From contig JAZRQN010000013.1 in the NCBI GenBank assembly GCA_045649855.1, positions 1-51,491 on the forward strand: DNA of 51,491 nt. The letters run 5' to 3'. The position numbers and the translations under genes are program-made. Within the stretch, counting starts at the first letter, position 1; each line of letters begins with the position of its first letter. The notes beneath the pieces are model-generated. The model was not told the DNA's origin. It ran no database searches and saw only the letters and a list, made by a program, of their open reading frames with translations. Below, one piece after another: positions 39,598 through 48,863 of the stretch. This DNA comes from URNF01 sp045649855. GTDB lineage: Bacteria; Bacillota; Clostridia; Oscillospirales; Acutalibacteraceae.

Positions 39598-40703
39598 AAA
39601 TTGTTGTAATTTCACCTAAAAACAGAACAGTGTACAATTTTCGCGGCGAATTGATCCGCAGTTTAATCGCACAGGGACACGAGGTGATCGTTACCGGTCC
39701 GGATGGCGAAAACGTTGACAAAATCGAGGAACTTGGTGCGAGATTTGTAGAAATCCCAATGCGCAAAAACGGCTTGAATCCGTTTGCGGATATCCGATAT
39801 TCGAGTGCTTTGTATAAACTGTTCAAAGCGGAAAAGCCGGATGTTACATTCGGCTATACGGTGAAACCGGTTATTTACGGCGCGATTGCTGCTAAAAGGG
39901 CAAAAGTAAAACACAAAGTTTCGATGGTAACGGGACTTGGATATGTGTTTACTGCGGAGACCAAAAAAGCTAAACTGTTGCGTGTGATCGTTTCTACATT
40001 GTATCGCATTGGTTTTAAATGTGCTGATGTCGTCGTTTTCCAAAACGGGGATGACCGCCGTCAGTTGACTGATTTGCGGTTGCTCAAAGATGAGAAATGC
40101 GAAAGCATCAACGGATCGGGTGTAGATATGCGCCACTTCGCGGTCGCAGATTTTCCGGAAACTATCACATTTTTCATGCTCTCCCGTTTGCTGAAAAGCA
40201 AGGGCGTTGCAGAGTATCTGGCTGCTTGTGAAAAGGTGAAGAAATTGTATCCGCAAGTACGGTTTACTTTGCTTGGTAAATACGAGTACGAAATGCAGGA
40301 CGCTGTTGATAAAGAGTATGTTGAGCGATTGATACAAGACAGCGTTATCGAGCGATATGAAGAGACGCACGATGTGCGACCGTATTATGCAGAATGTAGT
40401 GTGTATGTGTTGCCCTCTTATCGTGAAGGAACGCCTCGAACGGTGTTGGAGGCTATGGCGATGGGGCGTCCGATCATTACAACAGATGCACCCGGATGCC
40501 GTGAAACGGTGGTTGATGGCAACAATGGCTTCTTGGTACCGGTAAAAGATGCGGATGCGCTGGCGGAAGCAATGATACGGTTTATTGAAACACCGGAATT
40601 GATTGTTTCGATGGGCAAAAACAGTGTTGAATATTGCAAAGAAAAATTTGATGTCGAAAAAGTAAATCAGAATATGCGTAAATATTTGAGCGTGGAGGAA
40701 TGA
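39594..40703 (+). CDS. GT4-family glycosyltransferase
   Basis: A 369-aa GT-B retaining glycosyltransferase. The N-terminal domain has the GxxxxFRGELIRSLIAQGHEV acceptor pattern (RGELI, GHEV) and the C-terminal domain carries the nucleotide-sugar signature E-G-T-P-R-T-V-L-E-A-M-A-M-G-R-P near residue 281, with the E-x7-E spacing of the family. It resembles PglA/EpsD-like transferases that extend lipid-linked sugars on the cytoplasmic side. Sugar specificity is unknown. It overlaps its upstream neighbour by ATGA and ends within the ribosome binding region of the dehydrogenase gene. Confidence 0.9.
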   Translation: MKIVVISPKNRTVYNFRGELIRSLIAQGHEVIVTGPDGENVDKIEELGARFVEIPMRKNGLNPFADIRYSSALYKLFKAEKPDVTFGYTVKPVIYGAIAAKRAKVKHKVSMVTGLGYVFTAETKKAKLLRVIVSTLYRIGFKCADVVVFQNGDDRRQLTDLRLLKDEKCESINGSGVDMRHFAVADFPETITFFMLSRLLKSKGVAEYLAACEKVKKLYPQVRFTLLGKYEYEMQDAVDKEYVERLIQDSVIERYEETHDVRPYYAECSVYVLPSYREGTPRTVLEAMAMGRPIITTDAPGCRETVVDGNNGFLVPVKDADALAEAMIRFIETPELIVSMGKNSVEYCKEKFDVEKVNQNMRKYLSVEE

Positions 40704-40708
40704 TGGAT

Positions 40709-42028
40709 ATGTCGCTGTATGAGAAAATCGTAAATGGTGAAGAAAAAATCTCGCTGGTTGGCCTCGGTTATGTCGGTATGCCGATTGCTGTAGCTTTTGC
40801 GAAAAAGGTGAAAGTGGTTGGCTTTGATTTGAATGCTAAAAAAATCGAACTGTACAAATCCGGTATCGATCCGACTAACGAGGTTGGCGATGAGGCCATC
40901 AAACAGACCTCTGTGGAGTTCACTGCGGATGAAACCAACCTGCGTGAAGCAAAATTTCACATCGGTGCCGTGCCGACTCCCGTCAATGACGACCATACCC
41001 CTGATTTGACCCCTGTAGAAGGCGCGTCCGCTATTGTTGGCCGCAATCTGACGAAAGGTTCTGTCGTGGTGTTTGAATCCACCGTATACCCCGGTGTAAC
41101 TGAGGATGTTTGTGTGCCGATTCTTGAAAAAGAATCCGGTCTCAAATGCGGTGTGGATTTCAAAGTCGGTTATTCTCCCGAACGCATTAATCCCGGTGAT
41201 AAAGTGCATCGTTTGGAAACAATCGTCAAAATCGTTTCCGGTATGGATGAAGAAACCCTTGATTGTGTCGCTAAAGTGTATGAACTGGTGGTCGAAGCCG
41301 GCGTTCACAGAGCGGAAAGCATTAAAGTTGCTGAAGCTGCAAAGGTAATCGAAAACAGCCAGCGTGATATCAATATCGCGTTTATGAACGAACTGTCCAT
41401 CATCTTCAATAAGATGGGCATTGATACCCAGTCGGTTTTAAAAGCTGCAGGCACGAAATGGAACTTCCTCAAATTCTTCCCCGGCCTCGTGGGCGGTCAT
41501 TGCATCGGCGTCGATCCTTATTATCTGACCTACAAAGCAGAACAGCTTGGCTACCACAGCCAAATTATTCTGTCGGGTCGCCGTATCAATGATGATATGG
41601 GCAAATATGTTGCAGAAAGCGTGGTTAAGAACCTCATCAAAGCGGATGTGGCTATCAAATCTGCCAAAGTCGCTATCCTCGGTTTCACTTTCAAAGAAAA
41701 TTGTCCAGATACCCGCAATACCAAGATTGTGGATATTTACAACGAACTGAAAGAATACGGCATCACCGCAACGGTGGCGGATCCTGCAGCGGATGCAGCG
41801 GAAGCCAAACAGTTGTACGGTATGGAATTCGTGGATATGGCTACCATCAAGGATTGTGATGCCGTAATCTTGGCTGTAGCTCACGAAGAGTTTAAAACTC
41901 TGACCAAAGCGGATTTTGATAAGATGTTTAAAGTAGGGGATAACAGCAAGAAAGTTCTTGCTGATATCAAGGGACTTTTTGACCGCAAAGAATATGAAGC
42001 GGCAGGGTATAACTATTGGAGACTATAA
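40709..42028 (+). CDS. UDP-HexNAc 6-dehydrogenase (TviB/WbpO/WbpA-like)
   Basis: A 439-aa nucleotide-sugar dehydrogenase that oxidises C6 of a UDP-sugar twice to make a uronic acid. The NAD fold is GLGYVGMPIAVAFAKK, followed by ESTVYPGVTEDVC and the SPERINPGD segment. The thioester-forming Cys is in LVGGHCIGVDPYYL, and the C-terminal domain starts LGFTFKENCPDTRNTK. These segments match the TviB/VipA-WbpO group using UDP-GlcNAc or UDP-GalNAc better than UDP-glucose dehydrogenase. GGAGG lies 10 nt before ATG 40709; ATG 40700 and 40703 are in frame but closer. A TviC-like epimerase follows at 43657. Confidence 0.92.
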   Translation: MSLYEKIVNGEEKISLVGLGYVGMPIAVAFAKKVKVVGFDLNAKKIELYKSGIDPTNEVGDEAIKQTSVEFTADETNLREAKFHIGAVPTPVNDDHTPDLTPVEGASAIVGRNLTKGSVVVFESTVYPGVTEDVCVPILEKESGLKCGVDFKVGYSPERINPGDKVHRLETIVKIVSGMDEETLDCVAKVYELVVEAGVHRAESIKVAEAAKVIENSQRDINIAFMNELSIIFNKMGIDTQSVLKAAGTKWNFLKFFPGLVGGHCIGVDPYYLTYKAEQLGYHSQIILSGRRINDDMGKYVAESVVKNLIKADVAIKSAKVAILGFTFKENCPDTRNTKIVDIYNELKEYGITATVADPAADAAEAKQLYGMEFVDMATIKDCDAVILAVAHEEFKTLTKADFDKMFKVGDNSKKVLADIKGLFDRKEYEAAGYNYWRL

Positions 42029-42046
42029 GCGAGGAGGGAATAATAT

Positions 42047-43621
42047 ATGTTGAAAGAGCAACTTGACCAAAAAGTTGGATTTAGGAATTTTTTGTATAGA
42101 AGAGGATATCTGATTACAACGAAAAACAGTCTTAGCATAGAAGAATATCCTTTTTATGGAAATTGGACAATGCAGACAATCAACGATAAATTCTTTTTGT
42201 ACGCCCATAAGGAGCAGTATACATATATTCGCTGTACAGGAGGTATAACCGCTGTTTTGATAGGTCATGCCTATAACCCGTTTACAATGGAGATTAGTGA
42301 GAATGAGATTTTGGATGAGTGTATAAAGGCGTACACGAACAGTGAAAGTGCTTTTTTTGACAAAATAAGCGAACTTACTGGGATACATTTAGTTGCAATT
42401 TTCGACAATGAAAAAGCGGTGTTTGTGCAGGATTGTACGGGTATGCAAATGTGTTGCTACGGAAAGTGTAATGAAAACATCTATATAACATCAAACTCTA
42501 CAATAATCGAAGATGTAGATGTCCCTCAAAAGAATCATTTTGCTATCGACTTGTTAAACAGTAAATCCTATAGGCGTGGCAGTAAATATTTGCCGGGTGA
42601 TATTACTATTTATGAGGGCGTTTTTAGATTGGGGCCCAACCTATGTCTCAAATATCAGAATAATGAATTTCAAATTGAAAGATTTTACCCAGTAGAACCA
42701 CACAAGGAACTCAACGAAACACAAAATGATGCTATTAATAGAATCGCACATTTGATAAGAATCAATGTGAGTTTGTGTGCAAAAAAATGGAAGAAACCTG
42801 CAATTTCTTTGTCAGGTGGTACTGATAGCCGAACAACTTTTGCTAGTGCAATTGATAATTATGATAAATTTTATTATTACAGTTTTGAAAGCAAACCGCA
42901 AGAAACAAGAGATGCTGAAGCCGCGCACAACATTTGTACAGGGTTAGGTTTGGAACACACCATTTACAAGATAACTGATAATAATTCTGACTGCGAAGAT
43001 TTTGAACTGTTTAAACAAATTGTCGTGCGCAATTGTTCGAATATCAGCATTCCGCGAGATAATGAAATAAGAAAATATTATTTTCTGAGTAATTTGGATG
43101 ATTTTGAGGTTGAACTTAAATCGTGGGCGTCTGAAATAGGAAGAGCAAGTTGGGAAAAGCGCTATGGATTCAGACTTCCGGATAAACTTACGGCAAGACA
43201 TCTAAGTATTTTTCAAACAAGGTTTTTTGGTGAGCCATCCTTGTTATTACAAAGCGATAAGGCATATAAAGAATTTATGAAAAAATCTTTGTTTGTCCAC
43301 CCGATGTATAACTACGAAGATAGTGATATGTTCTTTTGGGAATATAGAGACGGTGCGAAAGGTTCTATTGTTACAACCGGTCAAAACATCTTTAATTTCC
43401 AGGTTACGATGCCTATGAACAACCGTAAAATCATTGATATGTTTTTGTGGTATCCACATGATTTCAGAAAGTCTAATGGCGTACACAAGGGGGTTATTAG
43501 CGTCAACAACCCCTCCTTGATTAATGTCGGTAACAGTGTGCACAATGGCTATTCTAATGTTAAACGCGTGCTTTTAGAACGAGTTTATTATTATTACAGA
43601 ACATTGTTTTATAAAGGTTAA
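42047..43621 (+). CDS. Asparagine-synthetase-like ATP-dependent ligase
   Basis: A 524-aa protein whose C-terminal half (from about residue 225) has the AMP-forming synthetase PP-loop S-G-G-T-D-S at 256-261 and the later KGxxS-poor but Asn-synthase-like helix set. The N-terminal 200 residues have the shape of a class-II glutaminase domain but start MLKEQ with no Cys2, so it cannot use glutamine that way. Similar degenerate forms include beta-lactam synthetases, and WbpS-type amidotransferases occur in O-antigen clusters containing uronamides. Here it could activate the carboxylate of a uronic acid for amidation or condensation. The gene is AT-richer than its neighbours. The start follows GAGGAGGG. 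Confidence 0.8.
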   Translation: MLKEQLDQKVGFRNFLYRRGYLITTKNSLSIEEYPFYGNWTMQTINDKFFLYAHKEQYTYIRCTGGITAVLIGHAYNPFTMEISENEILDECIKAYTNSESAFFDKISELTGIHLVAIFDNEKAVFVQDCTGMQMCCYGKCNENIYITSNSTIIEDVDVPQKNHFAIDLLNSKSYRRGSKYLPGDITIYEGVFRLGPNLCLKYQNNEFQIERFYPVEPHKELNETQNDAINRIAHLIRINVSLCAKKWKKPAISLSGGTDSRTTFASAIDNYDKFYYYSFESKPQETRDAEAAHNICTGLGLEHTIYKITDNNSDCEDFELFKQIVVRNCSNISIPRDNEIRKYYFLSNLDDFEVELKSWASEIGRASWEKRYGFRLPDKLTARHLSIFQTRFFGEPSLLLQSDKAYKEFMKKSLFVHPMYNYEDSDMFFWEYRDGAKGSIVTTGQNIFNFQVTMPMNNRKIIDMFLWYPHDFRKSNGVHKGVISVNNPSLINVGNSVHNGYSNVKRVLLERVYYYYRTLFYKG

Positions 43622-43656
43622 ATATTAACGAATGCCATGAATGGGGTGTATAGATT

Positions 43657-44631
43657 GTGGGTTACAAACATTTAAAATTTCCCGAAAACAGTGTGTTTTT
43701 GGTAACGGGTGCCGCCGGCTTTATCGGCTCTAACCTGTGTGAAGCGATTCTCGATATGGGGTATACCGTCCGTGCTTTGGATGACTTGTCCACCGGCAAG
43801 CAAGCAAATGTAGATATGTTTGCCAACAATCCGAATTACACCTTCATAAAGGGTGATATCAAAGATCTTGATACCTGTATGAAGGCGTGCGAGGGTGTTG
43901 ATTACGTTCTCAATCAGGCTGCGTGGGGCAGTGTGCCGCGCTCAATTGAAATGCCGTTGTTCTATTGCAGAAACAATATAGAGGGCACGCTCAATATGCT
44001 GGAGGCCGCTCGCCAAATGGGTGTCAAGAAGTTTGTGTACGCTTCCAGTTCCTCGGTGTACGGCGATGAACCCAATTTGCCCAAAACAGAGGGAAGAGAG
44101 GGCAATTTGCTTTCTCCCTATGCACTGACTAAGCGCTGTGATGAAGAATGGGCGAAACTGTATACCAAGCTGTACGGCTTGGATACCTACGGTATGCGGT
44201 ATTTTAACGTGTTTGGCCGCAGACAGGATCCCGATGGCGCGTATGCGGCAGTGATCCCGAAATTCTTGAAACAGTTGATGAACGGTGAGACCCCCACCAT
44301 CAACGGCGACGGCAAACAAAGCCGCGATTTCACCTATGTGGATAACGTGATCGAAGCGAATTTTAGAGCTTGTCTCGCGCCGAGCGAGGCGGCAGGCGAA
44401 GCGTTTAATATTGCGTACGGCGGTAGAGAATATCTGATCGATATTTACTACGGTCTTACCAAGGCACTGAACGTGGATATTGAACCGCATTTCGGCCCCG
44501 ACCGTAAAGGCGATATTAAGCATTCTAACGCGGACATTTCCAAAGCTCGTCGTTTGCTTGGATATGACCCCGATTATAGTTTTAAAGACGGCATTAAGCT
44601 TGCCATTGAGTGGTATAAGGAGAATTTGTAA
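43657..44631 (+). CDS. UDP-HexNAc 4-epimerase (TviC/WbpP-like)
   Basis: A 324-aa extended SDR. The NAD site is TGAAGFIGSNL near residue 18, the catalytic Ser in YASSSSVYG, and Y-x3-K is in SPYALTKRC. The NQAAWGSVPRSIEMPLFY and GKQSRDFTYVDNV segments match the WbpP/TviC/Gne group acting on N-acetylated UDP-hexoses or their uronates. With the dehydrogenase it would give UDP-GalNAcA from UDP-GlcNAc, as in Vi antigen synthesis. The start is a GTG at 43657 with GGGGTG upstream. Base composition is visibly more GC-rich than the genes on either side. Confidence 0.93.
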   Translation: MGYKHLKFPENSVFLVTGAAGFIGSNLCEAILDMGYTVRALDDLSTGKQANVDMFANNPNYTFIKGDIKDLDTCMKACEGVDYVLNQAAWGSVPRSIEMPLFYCRNNIEGTLNMLEAARQMGVKKFVYASSSSVYGDEPNLPKTEGREGNLLSPYALTKRCDEEWAKLYTKLYGLDTYGMRYFNVFGRRQDPDGAYAAVIPKFLKQLMNGETPTINGDGKQSRDFTYVDNVIEANFRACLAPSEAAGEAFNIAYGGREYLIDIYYGLTKALNVDIEPHFGPDRKGDIKHSNADISKARRLLGYDPDYSFKDGIKLAIEWYKENL

Positions 44632-45531
44632 GTGATGATAAATCTGAAAAAGATTCTTAATCGAAGCACTCGAGGAAAAATAATGTATTCGCTAAAGTGG
44701 CTCCCGGACAAGCCATATTTGCAACTTTTTTATTGGGCTACAACAGGTAGACGTATTAACTTCAAACACCCAAAGGGATTCAACGAAAAGTTGCAATGGT
44801 TAAAAATCAACGATCGTCATCTTGAGTATTCTAAATTGGTCGATAAATTTGCTGTTCGTGAGCATATTACAGAAGTTTTGGGAGAAGAATACCTTTTTCC
44901 ACTTTTAGGACATTGGCGTTCTTTTGAGGATATTGATTTTAAAGCTCTTCCCAATCAATTTGTTCTTAAATGCAATCACGATTCAGGTAGTACCAGAGTG
45001 ATTAAAAACAAGACATCTCTTACGCAAGCGGATTTTAACGAAATGAGATCGTTTTATACGAAAAAACTTAAAAGAGACTTTTTTAATGCCGGTCGCGAAT
45101 ACCCGTACAAAGGAATTGAACCGTGTATTATTGTTGAGCAATTTATGGTTAATGAAAGCAACCCTGAAAGCAGTATTGAGGATTATAAGTTTTATTGCTT
45201 TGGCGGTGAACCGAAAGCCGTTTTGATTGTTACCGATCGCAATGTGGATTGTCGATTTGATTTCTTTGATATGGAGTTCAACCATTTGGACATCCAAAAA
45301 CAGCATCCTAACGCGGATAAGCCAATCAAGAAACCGAAGTGTTTCGATGAAATGAAGGTCATTGCGCGCAAGTTGGCGGCTGAAAAAAAGATGGTTCGTA
45401 TTGATTTGTATGAGCTTAATGGTACGATTTATTTTGGAGAATACACTTTTTTCCCGGGCGGCGGTTTCGACTTGTTAAAGCCGGAAAAATGGGAAAAGCA
45501 ATTTGGTGAGTGGATAGATTTAAATAAATGA
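44632..45531 (+). CDS. TupA-like ATP-grasp protein
   Basis: A 299-aa protein of the ATPgrasp_TupA family (teichuronopeptide biosynthesis). The N-terminal FKHPKGFNEKLQWLKINDR and KLVDKFAVREHITEVLGEEY blocks are typical. The ATP-binding core includes FVLKCNHDSGS, IIVEQFMV and EDYKFYCFGGEPK, and the metal-binding end is VRIDLYELNGTIYFGEYTF, where D and E ligands are expected. ATP-grasp enzymes join a carboxylate to an amine through an acyl-phosphate, so it may attach an amino acid to a uronic acid. The GTG at 44632 directly follows the epimerase stop; ATG 44635 is an alternative. Confidence 0.85.
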   Translation: MMINLKKILNRSTRGKIMYSLKWLPDKPYLQLFYWATTGRRINFKHPKGFNEKLQWLKINDRHLEYSKLVDKFAVREHITEVLGEEYLFPLLGHWRSFEDIDFKALPNQFVLKCNHDSGSTRVIKNKTSLTQADFNEMRSFYTKKLKRDFFNAGREYPYKGIEPCIIVEQFMVNESNPESSIEDYKFYCFGGEPKAVLIVTDRNVDCRFDFFDMEFNHLDIQKQHPNADKPIKKPKCFDEMKVIARKLAAEKKMVRIDLYELNGTIYFGEYTFFPGGGFDLLKPEKWEKQFGEWIDLNK

Positions 45532-45544
45532 TGGAGTTGTTGGT

Positions 45545-46501
45545 ATGAGTAGCACATTTTTGCCGAAAGTTTCTATAGTTATACCGGTATATAATGGTTC
45601 AAATTATGTTGGAGAAGCTATTGACAGTGCATTGGCACAAACATATACCAATTTTGAGGTAATTGTTGTAAATGATGGTTCTACCGATAATGGGAAGACC
45701 GAAGAAATAGCTTTGTCCTACGGCGATAAGATCCGCTATTTCAAGAAAGAAAACGGCGGTGTTTCTTCAGCTCTCAACTTTGGCATCTCCATGATGACGG
45801 GTGAGTATTTTTCTTGGTTATCACATGACGATAAGTATGAGCCGTATAAGTTGGAACATCTGGTCGCAGCTTTGTCGAAAATCGAAGACAGAAAAAAAGT
45901 TATTGCTATCAGTGGCGTATATTTTATCGATTTCAATTCTAAAAAAATCAAAGATGGTAACAGCCATTTGATTCAGTCAAAGATATATTCGGGTCGCGAA
46001 ATGTTGGACTTTTCGCTTGAGTACGGTGTTTTGAATGGTTGCGCAATGCTTATACCCAAAACAGCGTTTGACGAATGTGGCGGTTTTGATGAAGAGTTGC
46101 GGTATAACCAAGACGGTTTGAAATGGAATCAGATGTTTTTTGCAGAATATTCTTTGCTGGCCGACACCCAAAACAAGGATGTGATGCACAGGTTGCATGC
46201 TATGCAGGACTCCAAAAGACGCAGGGATCTATTGCTCAGCGATTCTGTTAAAAACAGCAAGATCATCGCTCCGTACTTCATTGCAATTAGCACAAAGAAA
46301 AACAACTATTTTAAACGCTACACTCAGAGATGGGCAAGATTATATTGTAACGAGGCGGTTAAAGAATGTATCCACCTAGGTAGAGAGGCAAAGATATTTT
46401 CTTTTTTGGATGTTTTGGAACTTGAGGGTTGTTTGCTTTTGGGTATGGGTAGGAATATATTAAAAAAGGCATATCATAAACTTGTGTTCCGCATAAAATA
46501 A
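45545..46501 (+). CDS. GT2-family glycosyltransferase
   Basis: A 318-aa GT-A inverting glycosyltransferase. The N-terminus VSIVIPVYNGSNYVGEAIDSAL, shown by its key parts VSIVIPVYNG and EAIDSAL, opens the nucleotide-binding fold. VVNDGSTDNG carries the first Asp, and the SWLSHDDKYEP segment supplies the DxD-equivalent. The C-terminal third (from about residue 215) is a family-specific helical region. Substrate is unknown; it adds one residue of the repeat unit in the cytoplasm. It starts 13 nt after the ATP-grasp gene. Confidence 0.92.
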   Translation: MSSTFLPKVSIVIPVYNGSNYVGEAIDSALAQTYTNFEVIVVNDGSTDNGKTEEIALSYGDKIRYFKKENGGVSSALNFGISMMTGEYFSWLSHDDKYEPYKLEHLVAALSKIEDRKKVIAISGVYFIDFNSKKIKDGNSHLIQSKIYSGREMLDFSLEYGVLNGCAMLIPKTAFDECGGFDEELRYNQDGLKWNQMFFAEYSLLADTQNKDVMHRLHAMQDSKRRRDLLLSDSVKNSKIIAPYFIAISTKKNNYFKRYTQRWARLYCNEAVKECIHLGREAKIFSFLDVLELEGCLLLGMGRNILKKAYHKLVFRIK

Positions 46502-46520
46502 TTCTGTTGCAGGTGGGCAT

Positions 46521-47624
46521 ATGATTTGGTATTTAGGCAATATACTGATTTTGACGCTGATACAGCTCTTTTTCGTGAACGGAGACAGTGTGAAAAATCT
46601 ACGCTCCGATTGGCTTGGGCTAGAGCGCAAAAACTTCGGAAGAAAGCTAATTTGTATTGTGGGCACTCTCAATTGGATTCTTCTATCCGGTTTGAGAGGA
46701 TTAACTGTAGGTGCTGACACCGCCGGTTACAAAGTTAGTTTTTTGAGTACTCAAAACCAAGCCTGGGGATCTGTTTTTGATGATCTTACAGCGAAATTTA
46801 TTCATGGCGAGGACATAAAAGATCCCGGCTATGATGTATTCATGAAAATCTGTCAAATTTTCACGAATGATTTTCAAGTTTATTTAGTTATCGTAGCAAT
46901 ACTTTTCTTCGTGCTGATGGGGATTGCTGTGTATAAATATTCCAATAATCCTTATCAAAGTTTTTTATTGTTTTCTACTCTGTTTTATTCTTTCTTCGCT
47001 ATTACCGGCGTACGTCAGACGATCGCTACTGCTATCGTTGTATTTGGTGGCATTAAATTTATAAAAGAACGAAAACCGCTTCCGTTTTTGCTGTTATTCG
47101 TAGTTGCAGTACCGATCCATATGTCTGCGATTTGTTTCTTACCGTTTTATTTTATCGCTCGCATCAAAATCAACAAAGGCACTTTGTTAACATACTGGGT
47201 TGCGATTGCGTTATCTTTTATTTTTAGGACACAGTTTATGAATTTCTTAGGTGAACTGGTTGGATATGATGATTATAGTATGAACGAAGGTGCGACAGCT
47301 GGAACTTTTATGATCTTGCTGCTTTTGGTTGCGCTTGTTACAACACTGTTCTATAAATTTGTTGCAGATAATGATGATCCGATGGTTACAATGTCAATCA
47401 ACGCTTTGTTTATAGCTTGTATCTTCTCTTCGTTTTTGCTGATTAACCAAAATACAATGCGCGTTGTTCAGTACTATTCGCTGTTTTTGATGTTCCTGTT
47501 GCCGGAATTGAAGAACATCTTCAAAAATCAGTTTTCGGTTTATTGCTACCGCATTGCTTATGTGGGGCTGTTAGTCTTTTTGTTGGTGCGGCAGGCACCG
47601 GTATATAAATTCTTTTGGATGTAA
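46521..47624 (+). CDS. EpsG/Wzy-like polysaccharide polymerase
   Basis: A 367-aa membrane protein with about ten helices. The RGLTVGADTAGYK loop after the second helix is the EpsG-family hallmark, and the FAITGVRQTIATAIV segment contains the conserved RQ pair. Such proteins join lipid-linked repeat units at the outer face of the membrane. It is the only polymerase candidate in the window and precedes two more transferases and the flippase, as in Wzx/Wzy operons. The ATG follows GCAGGTGGG. Confidence 0.9.
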   Translation: MIWYLGNILILTLIQLFFVNGDSVKNLRSDWLGLERKNFGRKLICIVGTLNWILLSGLRGLTVGADTAGYKVSFLSTQNQAWGSVFDDLTAKFIHGEDIKDPGYDVFMKICQIFTNDFQVYLVIVAILFFVLMGIAVYKYSNNPYQSFLLFSTLFYSFFAITGVRQTIATAIVVFGGIKFIKERKPLPFLLLFVVAVPIHMSAICFLPFYFIARIKINKGTLLTYWVAIALSFIFRTQFMNFLGELVGYDDYSMNEGATAGTFMILLLLVALVTTLFYKFVADNDDPMVTMSINALFIACIFSSFLLINQNTMRVVQYYSLFLMFLLPELKNIFKNQFSVYCYRIAYVGLLVFLLVRQAPVYKFFWM

Positions 47625-47648
47625 AATATAACGGAAAGGATGTGCCGC

Positions 47649-48836
47649 GTGAAGGTTTTACAGATTAATTGTGTGTATAAAAAAGGCAGCACAGGCAAAA
47701 TAGTGTTAGATCTTCATAACAGTCTGTTGTCAGGTGGTCACGAATCCATTGTATTATACGGTCGAGGCAAGCGTATTCGAGAAGAAAATGTATACAAAGT
47801 CTCCACTGAATTGGAAGGGAGAATACATTCAGTGTTATCGAAAGCGTTTGGTGTGGATTTTGGATTTTCGCCGATTGCGACCGCTAATTCTATTCGAATC
47901 ATAAAAAAAGAAAAACCGGACGTTGTGCACCTGCATTGTTTGAACGGTCATTTCGTGAACGTATATCGTTTGGTGAAATTCTTAAAGAAAAACAAAATTA
48001 AGACCGTTTTAACTTTACACGCAGAAATTATGCACACCGCAGGTTGCGAGCACGCAATGGATTGTGAGAAATGGATGAGCGAATGCTGCGATTGCTGGAA
48101 AATCAAAGGTTTTATATCAAAATATTTTCGTGATGATGCAAGACACTGCTATCGCTTGATGAAAAAAGCGTTTGCCGGTTTCGAAAATTTGACGGTTGTT
48201 GGCGTTTCGCATTGGATCACCGAGCGAGCGAAACAATCTCCGATTTTCAAAGATGCCAAATTTGCAACTGTACATAATGGAATCAATACCGATGTGTTTC
48301 AGCCCAGAGAATATACGGAACTGAAAAGGAAATTAGGTATCGATGATGAACGGAAAATCATTCTGCATGTAACACCCAATTTCAATCACGCTATCAAAGG
48401 TGGCAAATATGTGCTTGAGTTAGCCAAAATGATGCCTGAATATCAATTCATTATAGTTGGTTTTAACGGTGATAAAAATTTGCTTCCACCTAACATTATG
48501 CCGATTGCGCATACGCAAGATCAAATCGAATTGGCGCAGTACTACTCTATGGCGGATTGCTGTGTGATAACCAGCTTGCGGGAAACTTTCTCTATGGTTT
48601 GTGTCGAGGCGAACGCTTGCGGTAGTCCAATGGTTGCTTTTCATGTTGGTGGTATCCCTGAAGCTATATCAAAAGATATGGGAGAGACAGTACAGCCTTT
48701 TGATATTGAGTTGTTGAAAAAAGCAGCGAAAAAATGGTCTGATACGCAAATTACGGATAGCACAACGCAAACTGTCATCGATAAGAATAGTAAAAACGTA
48801 ATGTTTTGCAAACATCTTTGTGTTTATCAAGCTTAA
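47649..48836 (+). CDS. GT4-family glycosyltransferase
   Basis: A 395-aa GT-B glycosyltransferase. The start MKVLQINCVYKKGSTGKIV is typical of the GT4 subgroup near WcaC/EpsF-like enzymes, with HLHCLNGHFVNVYRL in the acceptor domain. The donor-site block SLRETFSMVCVEANACGSPMV has the E-x7-E spacing. A Cys/Trp-rich insert near residue 135-150 (CEHAMDCEKW, CCDCWK) is common in this subgroup and may bind metal. The GTG at 47649 fits GGAAAGGA; an ATG at 47640 overlaps that site. Sugar specificity is unknown. Confidence 0.9.
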   Translation: MKVLQINCVYKKGSTGKIVLDLHNSLLSGGHESIVLYGRGKRIREENVYKVSTELEGRIHSVLSKAFGVDFGFSPIATANSIRIIKKEKPDVVHLHCLNGHFVNVYRLVKFLKKNKIKTVLTLHAEIMHTAGCEHAMDCEKWMSECCDCWKIKGFISKYFRDDARHCYRLMKKAFAGFENLTVVGVSHWITERAKQSPIFKDAKFATVHNGINTDVFQPREYTELKRKLGIDDERKIILHVTPNFNHAIKGGKYVLELAKMMPEYQFIIVGFNGDKNLLPPNIMPIAHTQDQIELAQYYSMADCCVITSLRETFSMVCVEANACGSPMVAFHVGGIPEAISKDMGETVQPFDIELLKKAAKKWSDTQITDSTTQTVIDKNSKNVMFCKHLCVYQA

Positions 48837-48863
48837 TACAAAATAAAAAAGGGGGGAGATGCG

